From Strix aluco (taxonomy: Eukaryota > Chordata > Aves > Strigiformes > Strigidae): a stretch of 64,000 nucleotides of DNA. The translations under genes were made by a program, and so were the position numbers. Below, one piece after another: positions 61,701 through 64,000 of this stretch; position 1 is the stretch's first letter; every line of letters starts with the position of its first letter. Location: positions 39,074,180 to 39,138,179 of the forward strand of contig NC_133932.1 in NCBI RefSeq assembly GCF_031877795.1, in the 5' to 3' direction. The notes under the pieces are model-generated. The model did no database searches. It was not told the DNA's origin and saw only the letters and a program-made list of their open reading frames with translations.

Positions 61701-62355
61701 TTCAAGCTGGAGGAGTCCCTATTCTGGGCTGAAAACACTACAGTCATTTTTGAACAAGTTTCAAGCTCATGAATGTTTCTGATGTGTTAAAATAGATCTT
61801 TGTAAGGTGGGAAATTGCCTATTTGTAGTCTTTATGGGACGAAAGCGAGTGTTTGATGTCAGCTGGCTTTGGATCATGTTCTAACTGCATCTTTCCCTTG
61901 TGTCCCCACTGCTTTATACTATGCTGACTTCTCAAAATAGATTGTACCTGATAAAATTCAGAAAAGGCTGCGATTTATATTGGCTTAAAATTCTCCATTA
62001 TGTTTTTGATGTCTAGAAGGTTCATGACAGTATTTACTTGTCTCTGAAATAGGTAACTGCTGATTCAAATGTTATGATTGGAAAATATTACAATAACTTG
62101 ATAAGAACATTTACTTAGCAGCTTCTCTTTTAAGATCAGCAATTAACAAAGGCAGAGTGAAGAATTTGCCACGTTGTGACTGAAGGTATAAGAAAAGAAA
62201 CCTACAGAGAGATCAGCTCAGCAGTGTATCTTCCACGTTTGTTAACAGCCTGCTATCGCACAGCTTTGGGAGGATCTTTGTTACATGCTGAAGAACAGAT
62301 AACGTCACAAGTACATAATTGTGTTGCCTAAAATTTGATACCAGCTGTAGAGTAG
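58741..62355. other. SLC37A1 5' intron or leader region
   Basis: 3.6 kb between the CpG island and the first coding exon. By position it is intron within the 5' UTR of SLC37A1. Possible further noncoding exons could not be identified with confidence. Candidate acceptors for the coding exon are GATACCAG (ending 62344) and CGCACAG (ending near 62263). Confidence 0.5.
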
Positions 62356-62411
62356 ATGGCTCGCCTTCCTCCTGGGATTCGCTTCATCACTTCATTTTCA
62401 CGAGATCAGTG
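62356..62411 (+). CDS. SLC37A1: SLC37A1, first coding exon (5' end only)
   Basis: SLC37A1 is an ER membrane glucose-6-phosphate/phosphate antiporter of the major facilitator superfamily. The exon encodes MARLPPGIRFITSFSRDQ plus TG of the next codon (Trp), followed by donor GTAAGT. This is nearly identical to the N-terminus I recall for human SLC37A1 (MARLPAGIRFIISFSRDQW). A TAG stop immediately precedes the ATG in frame (62353-62355), which fixes the start. The membrane-spanning exons should lie past the right edge; none was found between 62412 and 64000. The gene sits downstream of RSPH1 on the plus strand, as in human. Confidence 0.9.
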
Positions 62412-64000
62412 GTAAGTCTTAAAGTATGGTGAAGATCTTTGTTTTGGACAATGTGAATTTGTATCTGGGGAAGACGATACTGTTGCCTCACTCTATTTTT
62501 GCTTTTTAATTGCGTAATATATACAGCAAGAAAATATAGTCAGTTGTATAATAAATATTACTGATACTTAAAAAGCGAGATACTTTGTTGGGGGAACCCA
62601 GACAGATCCTTACTAGTTAAGTGTGCTAGAGAACAAAGCCTTTTGTTCTTTTCTTTGCAAGGTATGTATTTGAAGGGATAAACTTCAGAATTTATTTTCA
62701 AACTCTTAGGTGGGAGGGGTGCTCGAGGTTAGCTTTCTTTTCTTAACCAGAAGTGTATTTTCTCCCCTGTAGTTTGACATGTAATACAGACTTGTAGAAT
62801 TACAGTTTTAGTTCCTGCTACTGTAATATAAAAAATCCCAAACAAACGAAAATGAACAAAAAAACCCAAACCAAAACCCCTTTCCTTTAGGAAAACATCC
62901 TGGAAGTTGGATAGCATCAGTTCTTTTGCTTTCTGAGATAGAATACTGAGTCAATTGTGTTTGAATAACAAAAAGATAACAAAGGAAAGAGCGCTTCCCA
63001 TTTGAGCAATTTTATCACATGCTTTCTCTAGTAGAGTGGCAAGGACAAAGTCATTTCAGTTTTATCACTTGTGAAGATGTTTTCAGTTATGGGGGTGAAT
63101 AACTCAACTTGCGGGATAACTCTTTTTTTAATGTCTCTGTGAATATGCTAGAACTATAAAACAAGGCCCTTGTTATCTAAAAGTTTATAAAGTAGACAAT
63201 GATTGAAAAATGTTAATTAAAAATTAGGGACCGTAGTAGGCTCTGTGATATCAGGTCTTTATATGTATAGATGTACTTTTATTTACAGATGTTAATTTTA
63301 AGATCAAGACTAGAAGGAGCCAGTAGATACACTTTGATCTCTGTATTGTTAAAAGCACAAATCCACAAAACGCTCTCCCTCTTAAACAACTGGAATGCGC
63401 TGCAGGTAGAGAATAGATCAGATTATAACCTTTGTTTAACGCTTGCAGTGACAGGGAGTTTGAGGTGCCCTTTTCGTTCAGATGAGCTGCAGAAAAAGAC
63501 CCAAGGTTGCCAGTGAGGTACAAGGAAAACTTCCCAATCCCAGAGCTGGTTAATTAGGTTCATGTGCTTCAGCTGACAGTGCACACAGTCAGTATCAGTT
63601 CCCCATCCATCTCTAGAAACAGCTGATTTCTCTTGTTACAGAGTAAGATAAAGCAAAATGCAAAAAGTGGTAAGGAAAGAAAGAAGTAATAACCCACAGT
63701 ACCCAAACTGACATCCACAGAGCCATCATTTATGTCCTAATCATACCAGAAAACAGGATGAGACAGTGAAATGCAAAATCTGATTATCAGTATGTTTAAT
63801 GTTGAACTGCCTTTTAATAGCCCCAAAGGAAGCCTGTAAACAAGGCAGATCAGCTCTGTGGACTCAAGAGCACTGCCATGTTGTCCTGCCTGTACCTGTG
63901 TACTGCCAAGCTCCCTTCCAAAGCCAGATCAGAGCAGATGTTGTAAAGCAGCATAACTGCTAGGGTGGCTCTTCAGACTGTTAGAGAATGTGAAAAAAGT
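62412..64000 (+). other. SLC37A1 intron, right window edge
   Basis: 1.6 kb after the first coding exon. No exon with the expected YRAF-like first transmembrane sequence is visible. Sequence at 62825-62880 is A/C-rich low complexity. No repeat was identified with confidence. Confidence 0.55.

Noticed and set aside
62412-64000. Search for the second coding exon of SLC37A1
   Set aside because: No frame with the expected first transmembrane segment and a phase-2 acceptor was seen before the right edge.
1-64000. CRISPR arrays, bacterial operons, tRNA or rRNA genes
   Set aside because: The window is a vertebrate nuclear locus. No regularly spaced direct repeats and no cloverleaf with A/B boxes were noticed by eye; a tRNAscan run would be needed to exclude tRNAs formally.

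Overview
This is vertebrate nuclear DNA, almost certainly from a bird. The genes are split into short exons with GT/AG introns. The interspersed repeats are the avian CR1 type with tandem ATTCTRTG-like 3' ends, together with avian-style LTR fragments. CpG islands sit at gene starts. One LTR resembles a family I know mainly from Neoaves, but the species cannot be fixed from this window.

Four genes are present, and their order and orientation match the human 21q22.3 block TMPRSS3(-) - UBASH3A(+) - RSPH1(-) - SLC37A1(+). From left to right: (1) the 5' end of TMPRSS3 on the minus strand (coding exons 1-4, 1036-5708); its SRCR and protease exons lie off the left edge. (2) A 2.0 kb divergent interval holding a CR1 copy. 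(3) A complete UBASH3A on the plus strand, 14 coding exons from 7715 to 29382, which join without a frame break into 623 codons plus stop (UBA, 2H-phosphodiesterase, SH3 and histidine-phosphatase domains). (4) About 10.8 kb between convergent 3' ends, holding a decayed CR1 ORF2 fragment, two LTR fragments and a CR1 tail. (5) A complete RSPH1 on the minus strand, 9 coding exons from 47221 down to 40249, joining into 322 codons plus stop (MORN repeats, then an acidic tail), with a CpG-island promoter that carries two RFX X-box-like sites. (6) About 10 kb without a recognisable gene, containing one strong short hairpin. (7) A large CpG island at 57.3-58.7 kb, and the first coding exon of SLC37A1 at 62356-62411, whose remaining exons lie off the right edge.

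The genes are not an operon and do not share one pathway: a transmembrane serine protease needed for hearing, a lymphocyte signalling suppressor, a ciliary radial-spoke protein and an ER sugar-phosphate antiporter. What links them is conserved synteny and the alternating strand layout, giving head-to-head and tail-to-tail pairs. I saw no previously undescribed system. The points most worth a second look are the paired X-boxes at RSPH1, the absence of the mammalian alternative UBASH3A exon, the Asn substitutions in the TMPRSS3 LDL-receptor A domain, a poly-C tract beside a UBASH3A splice donor, and the hairpin near 50.7 kb. Exon boundaries were read by eye from splice sites, reading-frame continuity and remembered family similarity; no alignment was run.
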